Positions 33,801 through 42,558 of a DNA stretch of 51,447 nt are shown one piece after another. Numbering within the stretch: the stretch's first letter is position 1; each line of letters opens with the position of its first letter. A program made the position numbers and the translations under genes. Source of the DNA: Dimargaris cristalligena (Eukaryota; Kickxellomycota; Dimargaritomycetes; Dimargaritales; Dimargaritaceae); the NCBI GenBank assembly GCA_027576995.1, contig JANBQC010000147.1, positions 1 through 51,447 on the forward strand. The letters run 5' to 3'. The notes beneath the pieces are model-generated. The model was not told the origin of the DNA, ran no database searches, and was given only the letters and a program-made list of their open reading frames with translations.

Positions 33801-36800
33801 GCCGGACCACCTGGGACTGGACCACGCTTTCGCGGCCGAGTCGATCGATGTCTTCGTTCAATTGGGCCAGGTCCCGGGTCTGCGTGGCCAGCGTCATCGC
33901 CATGGGTGCCGGGGCCGTGGTTGTTGCCATCGATGACGACGACGATCCCCGGTTCTGATTCCCGCTGTACCGGCGGTTGGCCTGATTGGCCTGGTGCTGC
34001 TGGGCCTCTTTGAGTTTCTGGCGGTATTTGTTGATCGTTTCGGTGTAGACCCCCTGGGGCACGTAAATATCACACAGGGAGAACCGCCAAAAGGCCACGT
34101 AGAATTGGGGAGTGAGGTGTTTCCAGACGCGGTCGGGGAGCACATGGCTGCATTGTTCGTAGAGGGGCTCGAGGAAGGGTAGCCAGGGGTTGGCGACGGC
34201 CGAGGAAAGGGATGTCGGCTCGGATTCCGGCACCGTGGTCGGGTTAGAGGGTTCGGTGGTGGGTGCCTCGGGACTCGGCATCTCCGGGGATGGTACCGTG
34301 CGGGCGGGTTCGGCGGTAGCCGCCGCCTCTTTGGCCTTTTCGGGGGACTTGGTTACCTGATTTGACCCTAGGCCGCGCCGCGACTCCGTTTGATCGTAGT
34401 ACAGTTTGGTGAAATAACGCAGGATGGGTCGGGTGAAACACCAGGCCACCTCGGGTTCCACGTGGTACTCCTGGCATAATTGGAGCCAGTTGGGTACGGT
34501 CCGGATATAATCCTGGATGGGCATATGGAGCCGGAGGAAATCATCGAATTGCTGCAGACATTCCTTCCCTAGGTCGTAGAAATTGGATAGTAGTTTGGTG
34601 GGGTATTTACGATCGGCGTAGTGGAATACACCGACCTGTTTCTGCTGACCCATCAGGACCAGAAACGCGGTCAGGAGGGTGGGCTGGTAATACCATTCGA
34701 AAGAGCGAATCTCCTTGGGGGTCAGGGGTCGGTGGATCTCCCAGCCGGAATCGAAGCGGTTCTGGGCGGTACGGTGGGTGAATGACCGGTTGGGCAAACT
34801 CCGGAGGGCGTGCACTAAGCGCAGCGCGGACCGTTCCGAGGCCGAGTGACCCAGGGAGTCCGCCATGGACACGACCGCCAGGCCTTCGGACATGAGCAGG
34901 TCGCCGCCGGCCAACTTCTGGATGCGGTCGGGGGTCGCCGAGGCGGGGAGGAGCTCGATGCCCGACATTTTGGTGATGAGTTCATGGAAGAGAATGAGCG
35001 TCGTTAATTGATTACACCGGAGAACCCGCATGATCAGGTTAAGATACACCGGGAGATCGAATTCGGGATAACAACGCACCAACGATGCCGTAAATACGGC
35101 TAACCCGCGCAGCCAGGTGGCGACGCTGGCGCCGTCTGCCTTCACATGAATTTTATGGGGCTGAGTGATGATGTCCAGTAGCATGAAGCACAGTACATCA
35201 AACCCGAACGGGGTCATGGATTTACAGGAATCCACCACGGGATTGATCAAATTATCGTACACCTGAATCTGCTGTAACATGGCCGCAAACACCAGGGTCG
35301 GGTTGGCGTGAATGACTTCCACGAGGGACTTGCCCACCTTTTGAACATTGGTCACGGTCAGACGACGCAGATTGCTGCGGGCGGCCGAGATCACCTGGGC
35401 CTTCACTGGCTTCAGTTCCGGGTAGCGGGTGTAGGCCAAGGTATGCCACTCGCCGTAGCACCCGTAGCGGGCGGTGTACGGGAAATGGAGCATAAACTCC
35501 CAGATCTCCGACACCAGTCGGGGATTATTGGGGTTGAGGGAAAGGGAGGGCAATAGGTAATCGCGGGTCCATTGCAGCCAGTCCTGGACGGTCGCTAGAG
35601 CGAGAAACTCGGCGTGGGACCGGTGCTTCGCGGCTTGGCCAAGGCTCCAGTCACCAATACGGCAAAACTTGGTTATTAGAGTAGGGTCACGGGCTAGGCC
35701 TAGGCCGAGGTGAGTTAGCCAAGGCCAAATAGTGGCGAGGAACGGATCATTGGACGGCGAAGGGGTTGAAGGGCTGGGAGTAGTCGCGGATACGGACACA
35801 GACGTGGACGTAGAAGGGTTAAGGTCGGCTGGGATTGCCAAAGTGGGAACGTGGTCGACCCAGGAGGGGTAAAAGAACTCCCGGCGGGACCTGCTAGAGG
35901 CGGATGGCTTCAAGTCGAACACCGGTTCCACAGAATCCGACATCGATGTAGAACTCGACAGCGGGACAATTGGCATATTCTGATGAGCCCGTACATGCTG
36001 GTAGTAGGGGTCGATTAAGCGGTGCAGACAGCGGTTCAAGGCATCCTGAACGGCCGGCTGACCCATGGCAACCCGGGGCAGTCGACGGAATATGACGAGG
36101 GCGAGCTCCATTTCACCGACAGCCAACAGGGCAGCTAGGAGTTCCACCTTGGGCAATTTTGGCTCCGTTTTAGGCGCGGCTGGGGCGTCGGCCGAGCCGG
36201 CTTTCGTGTCCGAGGTAGCACCGGGTCGACTGGGCATGGGCTCGTCGAGGGAGGGCATGCTGGCTAGGAGACTAGTACCCGCTTTAGATGCCTGTTCCGC
36301 CATTTTCACGCGGAATACCTCATACTGCTGACCCATTTCATTATCGTCGGGGGACAAATAGGGGTATATATCGGCCAGGGCCAGTAGGCCATGTTGCAGT
36401 AATAGGGCAGTGGTGAAATAGAGTTCAGGGGGGGCCGGTAGATTGTCGGGGGACTCTTGGTAGAACCGGAATTTGAAGCCTACTAAATGAGCGAGTTTGG
36501 GATGGCCCTGGGTCAGCCGCTCGGGCCGCGTGGCGGTCGGGGGGAGAGGGGTGGATTCACCTTCGGCAGTGACGGGTGGTGTAAACCAGGATGACTGGTG
36601 GAATAGTTGGAGGAAAAAGGGGTAATGCGAGGCCACGTTGGCAATAAATATGTCGAGGAGTATGTCGGCAACCCGGTTCGGGTCCAGGGAGAAGTAGCCG
36701 ATGAGGGTCTGGATGCGGTGCCAAAGGGGAGTCATCCGGGCGGCGAGGGACTCGTCGGAGTCGGAGCGATGGGTCGTGGCCATGGCATGGTTAACCACCA

Positions 36801-37353
36801 CGACTAATTTGGCGAACCCTTCCGATTCCTCCCGAAGGAGATTAAATTTGGACTGGCGGTATAATTTGCCGGTGTTGATACGCACCGATTTCTTATTGAA
36901 TTGGGCGGCCGAGGGGATCAATTTGAGGGCCTCCAAAAAGGCGGGTTCCCAGCGGATTTTCAGGGCCTCGGAGGGGATGTGGCTATTCCGGCTTAGCGTT
37001 AGCTGGGTAAGTTGAACGAGAAGCTGGCGGGTGGGAACGCTGGGGACCACCAGTTCCTTCGGGGCAGTGGCGCTGGAAGGGTCCGCGACCGGGGCCAGGC
37101 CAGGCACCACGGCCTGGGAGGGGGTCTGCGCTTCGCTAGCTGAAGTAGAAGGGGCGGGTAATTCGTCGGACTGCAGATGGAGGACCCATACGAGATCAAT
37201 CCACTCCTGCACAATGGGGGGGAGGGGCTCGGTGATTACTGTGGCAGCAGGTGCTTTGGGGAACAGCCGGGTAATGGCTTCGGAAGCGTCTTGCGGGGTT
37301 CGACTTTGACGCCGACAGCAGTCGGTTAGAATTTGAAATAGCTCATCGTGCAT
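30889..37353 (-). CDS. THO2: THO complex subunit 2 (Tho2/THOC2)
   Basis: Scaffold subunit of the THO/TREX complex, which loads onto nascent RNA polymerase II transcripts and links elongation to mRNP packaging and export. The protein is 2154 residues, no intron. Conserved THOC2 stretches are visible in order: QFNKKSVRINTGKLYRQSKF then LREESEGFAKL near the N-terminus, VKAQVISAARSNLRRLT and NPTLVFAAMLQQIQVYDNLI (about residues 660-700), SPQ-type repeat-free helical core, and FWRFSLCDIYVPQGVY (about 1088-1103). From about residue 1460 onward the protein is low-complexity: a seven-Pro run, Ser/Gly/Arg-rich sequence and an alternating DR/ER tract near 1631-1652, ending with a basic His/Arg tail. 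The start ATG at 37353 is the first in frame; the frame extends 19 codons upstream only through a GTG at 37410. An upstream coding exon cannot be excluded. Confidence 0.94.
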   Translation of the reverse strand: MHDELFQILTDCCRRQSRTPQDASEAITRLFPKAPAATVITEPLPPIVQEWIDLVWVLHLQSDELPAPSTSASEAQTPSQAVVPGLAPVADPSSATAPKELVVPSVPTRQLLVQLTQLTLSRNSHIPSEALKIRWEPAFLEALKLIPSAAQFNKKSVRINTGKLYRQSKFNLLREESEGFAKLVVVVNHAMATTHRSDSDESLAARMTPLWHRIQTLIGYFSLDPNRVADILLDIFIANVASHYPFFLQLFHQSSWFTPPVTAEGESTPLPPTATRPERLTQGHPKLAHLVGFKFRFYQESPDNLPAPPELYFTTALLLQHGLLALADIYPYLSPDDNEMGQQYEVFRVKMAEQASKAGTSLLASMPSLDEPMPSRPGATSDTKAGSADAPAAPKTEPKLPKVELLAALLAVGEMELALVIFRRLPRVAMGQPAVQDALNRCLHRLIDPYYQHVRAHQNMPIVPLSSSTSMSDSVEPVFDLKPSASSRSRREFFYPSWVDHVPTLAIPADLNPSTSTSVSVSATTPSPSTPSPSNDPFLATIWPWLTHLGLGLARDPTLITKFCRIGDWSLGQAAKHRSHAEFLALATVQDWLQWTRDYLLPSLSLNPNNPRLVSEIWEFMLHFPYTARYGCYGEWHTLAYTRYPELKPVKAQVISAARSNLRRLTVTNVQKVGKSLVEVIHANPTLVFAAMLQQIQVYDNLINPVVDSCKSMTPFGFDVLCFMLLDIITQPHKIHVKADGASVATWLRGLAVFTASLVRCYPEFDLPVYLNLIMRVLRCNQLTTLILFHELITKMSGIELLPASATPDRIQKLAGGDLLMSEGLAVVSMADSLGHSASERSALRLVHALRSLPNRSFTHRTAQNRFDSGWEIHRPLTPKEIRSFEWYYQPTLLTAFLVLMGQQKQVGVFHYADRKYPTKLLSNFYDLGKECLQQFDDFLRLHMPIQDYIRTVPNWLQLCQEYHVEPEVAWCFTRPILRYFTKLYYDQTESRRGLGSNQVTKSPEKAKEAAATAEPARTVPSPEMPSPEAPTTEPSNPTTVPESEPTSLSSAVANPWLPFLEPLYEQCSHVLPDRVWKHLTPQFYVAFWRFSLCDIYVPQGVYTETINKYRQKLKEAQQHQANQANRRYSGNQNRGSSSSSMATTTAPAPMAMTLATQTRDLAQLNEDIDRLGRESVVQSQVVRRNLRQAERESQHWFTQKAQLNNTSRSELVDEFLQTCLFPRVLYSATDAIFAARWIRHMHAWSTTHFWTLKLYEQIFQKLVGLVYLCSETEAHHLGRFLDDCLQLLFGWHQDAQLYQNEAIGEGLSGFRHTFTSAKAAVPAGNGGGTGTGSATTAAAPGGGGVVGGNAIPPDHLLQHGAFRRQLCRWHTQLATAFLQCLESPEYVHRRNAINILSRVKDRFPVIQESGTQLMEKVTAVRESENREDMKLLTLSYYSILQSNQPKWLSETQFKEGKAPGCNMPPPPPPPSQVLASTSAQAKPTSDTTTTTTGDYASGSGRRPTPSQASTANHRPRDGPGRNHLSAAASPWFPPSGNVNGGGSGGGPMVGGRPGDSSQSRGGAIHRPRTEDRRPLTQSLFGHTAMGNGNREDSTGSPTTRAATENRSNRFHENHPSDPAGSRDTRLSVGGRDRDRDRDRDRERERDRDRDEESRRGGSNRRPTDSKTPSESTSSRSGHKSSERSSSVERRHARKRLRSDTRDPAGDSEGSRMTRALSDRPPTTSTSTSASVTLESEVVTEGGSARTSTRVRSGRSGGSHSRATSPSSRSRGGGGSPPAASAFRTPGRSDRNGRPEARPTTDFSAASEGLSGANAIVVASGENYSSGGSGRRDQRRPARILTTEPNTESPLTVSSSLSVPSWTATAAVGQGTNPTIQSPPNPTGFKSDAHRIGRMSTLERRQLDEGTRRKLASASAPISTPTTPKMMGDRKEGGGGGAAGSMSGSTGSERKRRGDTQASSSSRSEKRARGGDDSQPTTPSAHRKSFGKDRDRDRDPERERGRDSKDRNRHKDSADRERRRKSNPGGDSSVAGPTTGTGGGEGTVLSVTGSAVSIVNASQQSLSSPSLPSPSLPLNAKPDAHRNGGGHGSSTPSSHRDRTGGNRRGGGGGGGTSTPNPNPDTENPTKEGRDHKRRRDQAAETNGSQSHRHRGRRY

Positions 37354-39012
37354 GGTTACTTGGGCTTGGGCCGGATCACCTCTGGTGGTGGGGCACGCGG
37401 CAGAATGCACCTAATGGAGCGGGGAAAAAGTCACGACGGGTGAGAGGGACTGATGATGCGACCAGGCGCGTTGGTCGCAAGGGCGCTTGCGGACTGGAAT
37501 AGGGGGGAGGCCAATGGTGGAACGAACCGTCACCAAAGAATGGTATTAATAGTACGGCAATTGCGAGATTGGGAGAGTATACGATAGAAAAGGAAAGAAT
37601 CCTCCAAAACAAACTATTGAAAAAGTGTCGCTGCAATGGCTGAGTATGGCTTAAAGACACGGGGTGGGTTGAATTACGAATAGTGTAAGGGATCTGCGGG
37701 GGAAGAACGAGGGCCTAAAAATAGTGGGGAGCACTGGAGCCAGCCAGTAGTTAGTTATACGCGTCCGTGGGGCAATAATGGAGGTAGGGGGAGAAAAGTG
37801 TATGCCTAATGTGTATGATGCTTTCCGTTGTTAATTTGCTACTATTCTTTGGTACAGGACGGGGGCGGGCGATTTTCCAAGGCTTTGGGTTTTAGTATGT
37901 GATAATGGGCCCCCAGAATAAGCGCTTCCAAGAAACCCCCCGCTATTGAGGCGGAATTGCGTGTCATTCAGAAGGCCGGGCCTGCGCTGTACAACTGTGA
38001 CCGTGAAGGAGCTCTTCACCATAGTAGGCTACTAAGGAATAAATGGAAATTGAATTCCGGGAGGAAATAGGGCGCAGTAGGGGGAGGAGGTCTTTATTAC
38101 AAGCCATAATATAGATTCATAGCATGGTTCGACTCGTATTCCGAGCATGAAGGGAAGCATGCTTGGAAGGAACAATCGACTGGGTAGAGTAGGAAGAGTC
38201 GTCAGCGGGATAATATACTCTTAGTTTCGGGAACGGAGCCCCGCTGGAGAATATCCAAGGAAGCGTAGGCCAGCCGTGTCTACACTAACCAACTAACTAA
38301 CTAACTAAACGCCAGCAGTTAATTACAGGGATAATTATCCCCTATATCTTCTATAGGGAGTTATGTGCTTCTCTGGACCGGAAATGATTAATGATTGGTG
38401 GCCTGAAGGGTCCTTCCAATAAGGCGTACTGGAACAGTGAATGGTATTTGTCCAACCGAGTAACCAACCATCCATTCCTGCTCTCATTTAGCTGCAACTA
38501 CTATACTATATACTATTCTACCTTCCTCTAAAAGCACATTACCTACTATAATTTAAATGCCCAGCGAAGAGAGTAGTAGTAGCAGTAGTATAGTTGGTTT
38601 AGCTATATGTAGAGGAGTGTCCCCATCGTGTGTATCACCTTGGCCGCAGGTTGTTGTTGTGTTACCAGCATTCTTTTATCGCACTGATCATATCAATCGC
38701 CTGTAGTCAGCCAGCCATAACCACCCCTGCTCTACTATCGAGAGACCTTGCTCTGTCTATGACGTTATTGGCCCGGCTTTTTTTTTGCGCCACGGCGATC
38801 TCTACATTCTCTCTTTCAAAACTCTTTTGTTCGCCCACTCAGGGTTTTTCTTTCTCTCTTTCCTTACGAGTCAGTGCAGTTTGCATCCAGTTTATTTATT
38901 ATTGCATTTCCCACTCCACCTTCTTCTGGTCGGATCTCCCCCAGCGGCTGTATAGACCCCTCCTTCGTTTGTTCGTACCTCCCACATCATCCTACTTGCA
39001 TATCCCGTCAAC
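37354..39012. other. divergent intergenic region between THO2 and ARB1
   Basis: The promoters of both genes should lie here. The last 300 bases before ARB1 are pyrimidine-rich on the + strand, a leader-like composition. Long frames there (38630-39148, +; 38892-39134, -) overlap the ARB1 start out of frame and are not called. Confidence 0.45.
38291..38308. repeat. (AACT)n microsatellite
   Basis: About four and a half copies of AACT in direct array between THO2 and ARB1. A simple sequence repeat; no function is implied. Confidence 0.9.
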
Positions 39013-40818
39013 ATGTCTTCCGTTTCCAAGCAAAAGCGTATGGCCGCCAAGAAGGCCAAGGAAGCCGAAAAGGCCCACAAGGCCAATGGTACCAAAGCTG
39101 CCCCTACTTCTGTCGCCGCCGAAGCCGATCCCAATCAGATTAGCCTGAAACAGCTTTCCCTGGCCGTGGATCGTACCGCTACCGGTGTCCTCACCTCCCA
39201 GCCCCAGTCCCGAGACATCAAGGTGGACTCCTTCTCCCTGTCTTTCCACGGCCGCGAATTGATCCGCAACGCCACCCTCGAGTTCAACTACGGTCGTCGT
39301 TACGGGCTCATCGGTTCCAACGGTTCCGGTAAGAGTACCTTTTTGCAGTCTCTGGCCGCCCGCGAAGTCCCCATCCCCGAGCATATCGATATCCATTTGC
39401 TGAAGGAGGAGGCTGAACCCAGTGAGAAGACCGCCCTTCGGTACGTCGTCGAGCACGCCGAGAAGGAATTGGAGCGCCTGGAGCAGCAGGTCGAGCATAT
39501 TCTCGGTGAGGAGGGTGGTGCCGAGAACCCGGTACTGGAATCCATCTACGAGCGCATCGAAGCCATGGACGCCGCCACCTTCGAGGTCCGCGCCTCCAAG
39601 ATTCTATTCGGTCTGGGGTTCAACGCCCAAACAATGCAAAAGATGACCAAAGACATGTCCGGTGGTTGGCGTATGCGGGTCTCCCTGGCCCACGCCCTGT
39701 TCATCCGCCCCACCGTGCTGCTGCTCGACGAGCCCACCAACCATTTGGATTTGGAGGCCTGCGTGTGGCTGGAGGAATACCTGTCCCACTACGACCGGAT
39801 CCTGGTGCTTATTTCCCACTCCCAGGATTTCCTGAACGGGGTGTGCACTAACATCATCAACCTGACCCCCAAGCGTCAGCTCACCTACTACGGTGGTAAC
39901 TACGACACCTTCGTCAAGACCAAGGCCGAACTCGAAGTCAACCAGACCAAGGCCTACAACAAGCAGCAGGCCGAAATCGAACACATGAAGAAGTTCATTG
40001 CCTCGGCCGGTACCTACGCTAACCTGGTCCGTCAGGCGAAGTCCCGCCAGAAGATTATCGACAAAATGGAAGCCGAGGGTCTGGTCGAAAAGGTCGAGCC
40101 CCCCATGAAGTTCACCTTCCGCTTCACCAACGTGGGTAAGCTGCCCCCGCCCGTGCTCAGTTTCGACGACGTGTCCTTCTCGTATTCGGGTAAGACCGAG
40201 GATTTCCTGTACCAGAACCTGGACATCGCCGTCGACATGGACTCCCGCGTGGCCCTGGTTGGCCCCAACGGGGCGGGTAAGAGTACCCTGCTGAAGATTA
40301 TGACCGGGGACCTCGATGCCACCATTGGCCGTGTGACCCGCCACAGTCATCTGAAGATTGGCAAGTACAGCCAACACTCGAACGACCAGCTGGACATGGA
40401 GGCCAGTCCCATCGACTACATGCGGCGGAAATTCAAGGACCTGCCCCAGGATTTGGATTACTGGCGTCAAAACATCGGTCGCTACGGTCTGACCGGGTCC
40501 CACCAAACCAGCCCCATCGGCCACCTGTCCGACGGTCTCAAATCCCGCCTGGTATTCGCCGAACTGGCCCTGTCGTGCCCCCACATCATCCTGCTCGACG
40601 AACCGACCAATCATTTGGATATCGAATCCATCGACTCCTTGGCCGAGGCCATCAACCACTACGACGGTGGTATCGTCCTCGTGTCCCACGACTTCCGGTT
40701 AATCAGTCAGATTGCCCAGGAAATCTGGGTCTGCGACAAGCGGACCGTCACCAAGTGGGACAGCGATGGTGGTATCGAATCCTACAAGAAGATGCTGAAG
40801 AAGAAGATGCTCAAGTAG
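39013..40818 (+). CDS. ARB1: ABC-F ATPase Arb1 (ABCF2-type), ribosome biogenesis
   Basis: Soluble ABC-F protein with two ATPase domains and no membrane domain; yeast Arb1 acts in 40S and 60S biogenesis. 601 residues, no intron. Domain 1: Walker A GSNGSGKST at 101-109, signature MSGGWRMR at 215-222, Walker B LLLDEPTNHLD with catalytic Glu240. Domain 2: Walker A GPNGAGKST at 417-425, signature LSDGLKSR at 505-512, Walker B with Glu530 in LLDEPTNHLD. The Leu in the second signature is usual in fungal members as I recall them. The inter-domain linker at about 290-370 is charged and helical, as expected for ABC-F. The N-terminus is Lys/Ala-rich and the C-terminus ends in a Lys-rich repeat (KKMLKKKMLK). 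Both ATPase sites look intact. Confidence 0.96.
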   Translation: MSSVSKQKRMAAKKAKEAEKAHKANGTKAAPTSVAAEADPNQISLKQLSLAVDRTATGVLTSQPQSRDIKVDSFSLSFHGRELIRNATLEFNYGRRYGLIGSNGSGKSTFLQSLAAREVPIPEHIDIHLLKEEAEPSEKTALRYVVEHAEKELERLEQQVEHILGEEGGAENPVLESIYERIEAMDAATFEVRASKILFGLGFNAQTMQKMTKDMSGGWRMRVSLAHALFIRPTVLLLDEPTNHLDLEACVWLEEYLSHYDRILVLISHSQDFLNGVCTNIINLTPKRQLTYYGGNYDTFVKTKAELEVNQTKAYNKQQAEIEHMKKFIASAGTYANLVRQAKSRQKIIDKMEAEGLVEKVEPPMKFTFRFTNVGKLPPPVLSFDDVSFSYSGKTEDFLYQNLDIAVDMDSRVALVGPNGAGKSTLLKIMTGDLDATIGRVTRHSHLKIGKYSQHSNDQLDMEASPIDYMRRKFKDLPQDLDYWRQNIGRYGLTGSHQTSPIGHLSDGLKSRLVFAELALSCPHIILLDEPTNHLDIESIDSLAEAINHYDGGIVLVSHDFRLISQIAQEIWVCDKRTVTKWDSDGGIESYKKMLKKKMLK

Positions 40819-41740
40819 ATATGGGTCAACCCCAGAAGAGAGGGTTTTCCCCCCTTTTCTTTTCTTTTCATTTCATTTCTTTATTCTGCTTTGCTATGTT
40901 GCATGGATTTCTTGTTCTTTCTGATCTGATCTGGTCCGATCCCATCTTATCTTTGGATGTGCTCCCCCTAACCCTGTCGCATTTAGACTGATGGGTTTTT
41001 GGCCGCTGTTTCAGTGAATAAAATGAAAAGGAGTTCAGACATACTGTTGATATACATATATATAGATATATATGGTGTGATTGATGTGCAGAGTGAGAAA
41101 ATGTAGTACATGATATACCCCCGCTCTTCTGGAATTATAGGGGCTGCCTTAGTTTCCCCGCACACTTATTAATCTCGGTCTTTGTGTGAATGTTTGGTTC
41201 TCTGTAGTTGGCGAAGCGGGTGAATTATAAATAGAGCACTGGTTTACGTTGAGGAGCTATGGGGGAGATGTCAGACTTCCCTTGGACCTAATGCCTTATC
41301 ACCACGCAGTTCTTTGCTGGTTCATCCGACATTGTAGTAGGTGGAGCTAATAACCCTCTTAAAGACCTCTCTACCCATAGTTGGAGCTGTGTCCATCAGC
41401 CCCAGAGAAGGGCCTATATAGCCTACAAAACTACCCCGTCATTAATGCCCATTATTGTTGGTTGGAGTCTAGTCGCCCTGATTGAGTGTGTTTCTCTTTA
41501 CCAGCATGGCTCAGGTAAAAGCAGGGCTAGCGTGATCCACCTCCCTCTCTATTTTATATATATGTCAGGGCTCCCGACAGCGATCAATCAAACCCTCGAT
41601 AATCACTGCCTCCTTGTTTGGCTGACAAATCAGGCCTAGGGTTGGTTCGGCCTGTAAATCATTTGCAGTATTCGCTTCGAACGGGTTAAAGGACTAGATC
41701 TTAAAGAGTAGTAGAGTAAGTGGCTGGACGGAAGGCTTCG
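40819..41740. other. ARB1 3' flank
   Basis: A T-rich 3' region follows the ARB1 stop (TTTTCTTTTC-type repeats at 40855-40880), then TATATA runs at about 41050-41072. No further gene was seen. Confidence 0.4.
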
Positions 41741-41884
41741 ATATGGGTGAAATGCGGCCCAGTTGTATAAGGTTTTAAATGATACGTGTATGGGATAATA
41801 TACGGGAGATTTATTTTTAACCAGTGATATTAACTTCATCCAACGGATTTTTCGTTGCACAGCTTGGTTGAACCTCTCCCATAT
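41741..41884 (+). mobile_element. MITE-like element, copy 6
   Basis: A 144-base unit from ATATGGGTGAAATGCG to GAACCTCTCCCATAT. Internal blocks TTGTATAAGGTTTTAAAT, GTGTATGGGATAATATACGG, TTAACCAGTGATATTAAC and CCAACGGATTTTTCGTT follow the family order. It sits about 675 bases upstream of the RPB2 start. Confidence 0.75.
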
Positions 41885-42558
41885 TATAAAGAATACGCAT
41901 GGCCTGGCTACTATAAAGGGAGGGGGAGGTCCAGGCCGAACATACCATTGAACCTGGAGGGCGATGAATAGGAGAAAAGCACCGCTCGCACGGTGCCCAA
42001 ATTGGACATTGATCCACCAGTTAACGAGCTGGCTGCTCTACTTCCGGAGGACGCTGTCATGTAGGAGGAGTGAGAGAGAGAGAGGCCTATACTACTCCTA
42101 CTACCACGACTGGCCGCTTATTGCTTTGACCATCGCTGCCTTTTTAATAAACCTCTCTTTGTTGATTCACCACCACAACTTCATCATTGCTCTTCCCGTT
42201 GGTTTTGGAAGGCGCGAGTCCCATTCAGCCGTTTTTACTTTGTATTTTCCTCTAACCTCCTAATCCGAGGCCCATCTTATCCCTGTTCACTTAAGCCCAG
42301 CTCTAATTATACATTATTTACTTAATTACCCCCTGGCTCCGTTTGTTGCCGTCCCCGTCCGCGAAGCTTCCAAATACTCCCAGTTCAAGTGGCCTTTTGC
42401 TTGCGACCAAAGTTTCTTTGGATCCCTCGTACCCCTCCCTCTGTTGATTCACCTCCCCCGGGAGATCCCCACTCCGACTCGACCCCTTCCTGATCCAGCT
42501 CCCTAAGTTATCCGCTCTTATTCCCCTCCCGTTATACCCCTATCAAACCACCGTTGCC
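41885..42558 (+). promoter_or_regulatory. RPB2 upstream region with pyrimidine-rich leader
   Basis: The 300 bases before the RPB2 ATG are strongly C/T-rich on the coding strand (many CCCCTCC and CTTCC blocks), a composition also seen before ARB1 and GlnRS. No convincing TATA element is placed at a normal distance. A 99-codon frame (41964-42263) overlaps this region but is judged chance. Confidence 0.35.

Noticed and set aside
37354..37410. Upstream extension of THO2 to a GTG at 37410
   Set aside because: The first ATG in frame is at 37353. Nothing supports GTG initiation, though an upstream spliced exon cannot be ruled out.
38630..39148. 172-codon frame overlapping the ARB1 start
   Set aside because: It is Leu/Ser/Phe-rich from a pyrimidine-rich leader and runs out of frame into ARB1.
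39604..40689. 361-codon antisense frame over ARB1
   Set aside because: The opposite strand encodes an unmistakable ABC-F protein. The open antisense frame follows from its strong codon bias.
41964..42263. 99-codon frame with a hydrophobic stretch upstream of RPB2
   Set aside because: It lies in the pyrimidine-rich RPB2 leader and resembles no family. Hydrophobic runs are expected from C/T-rich codons.
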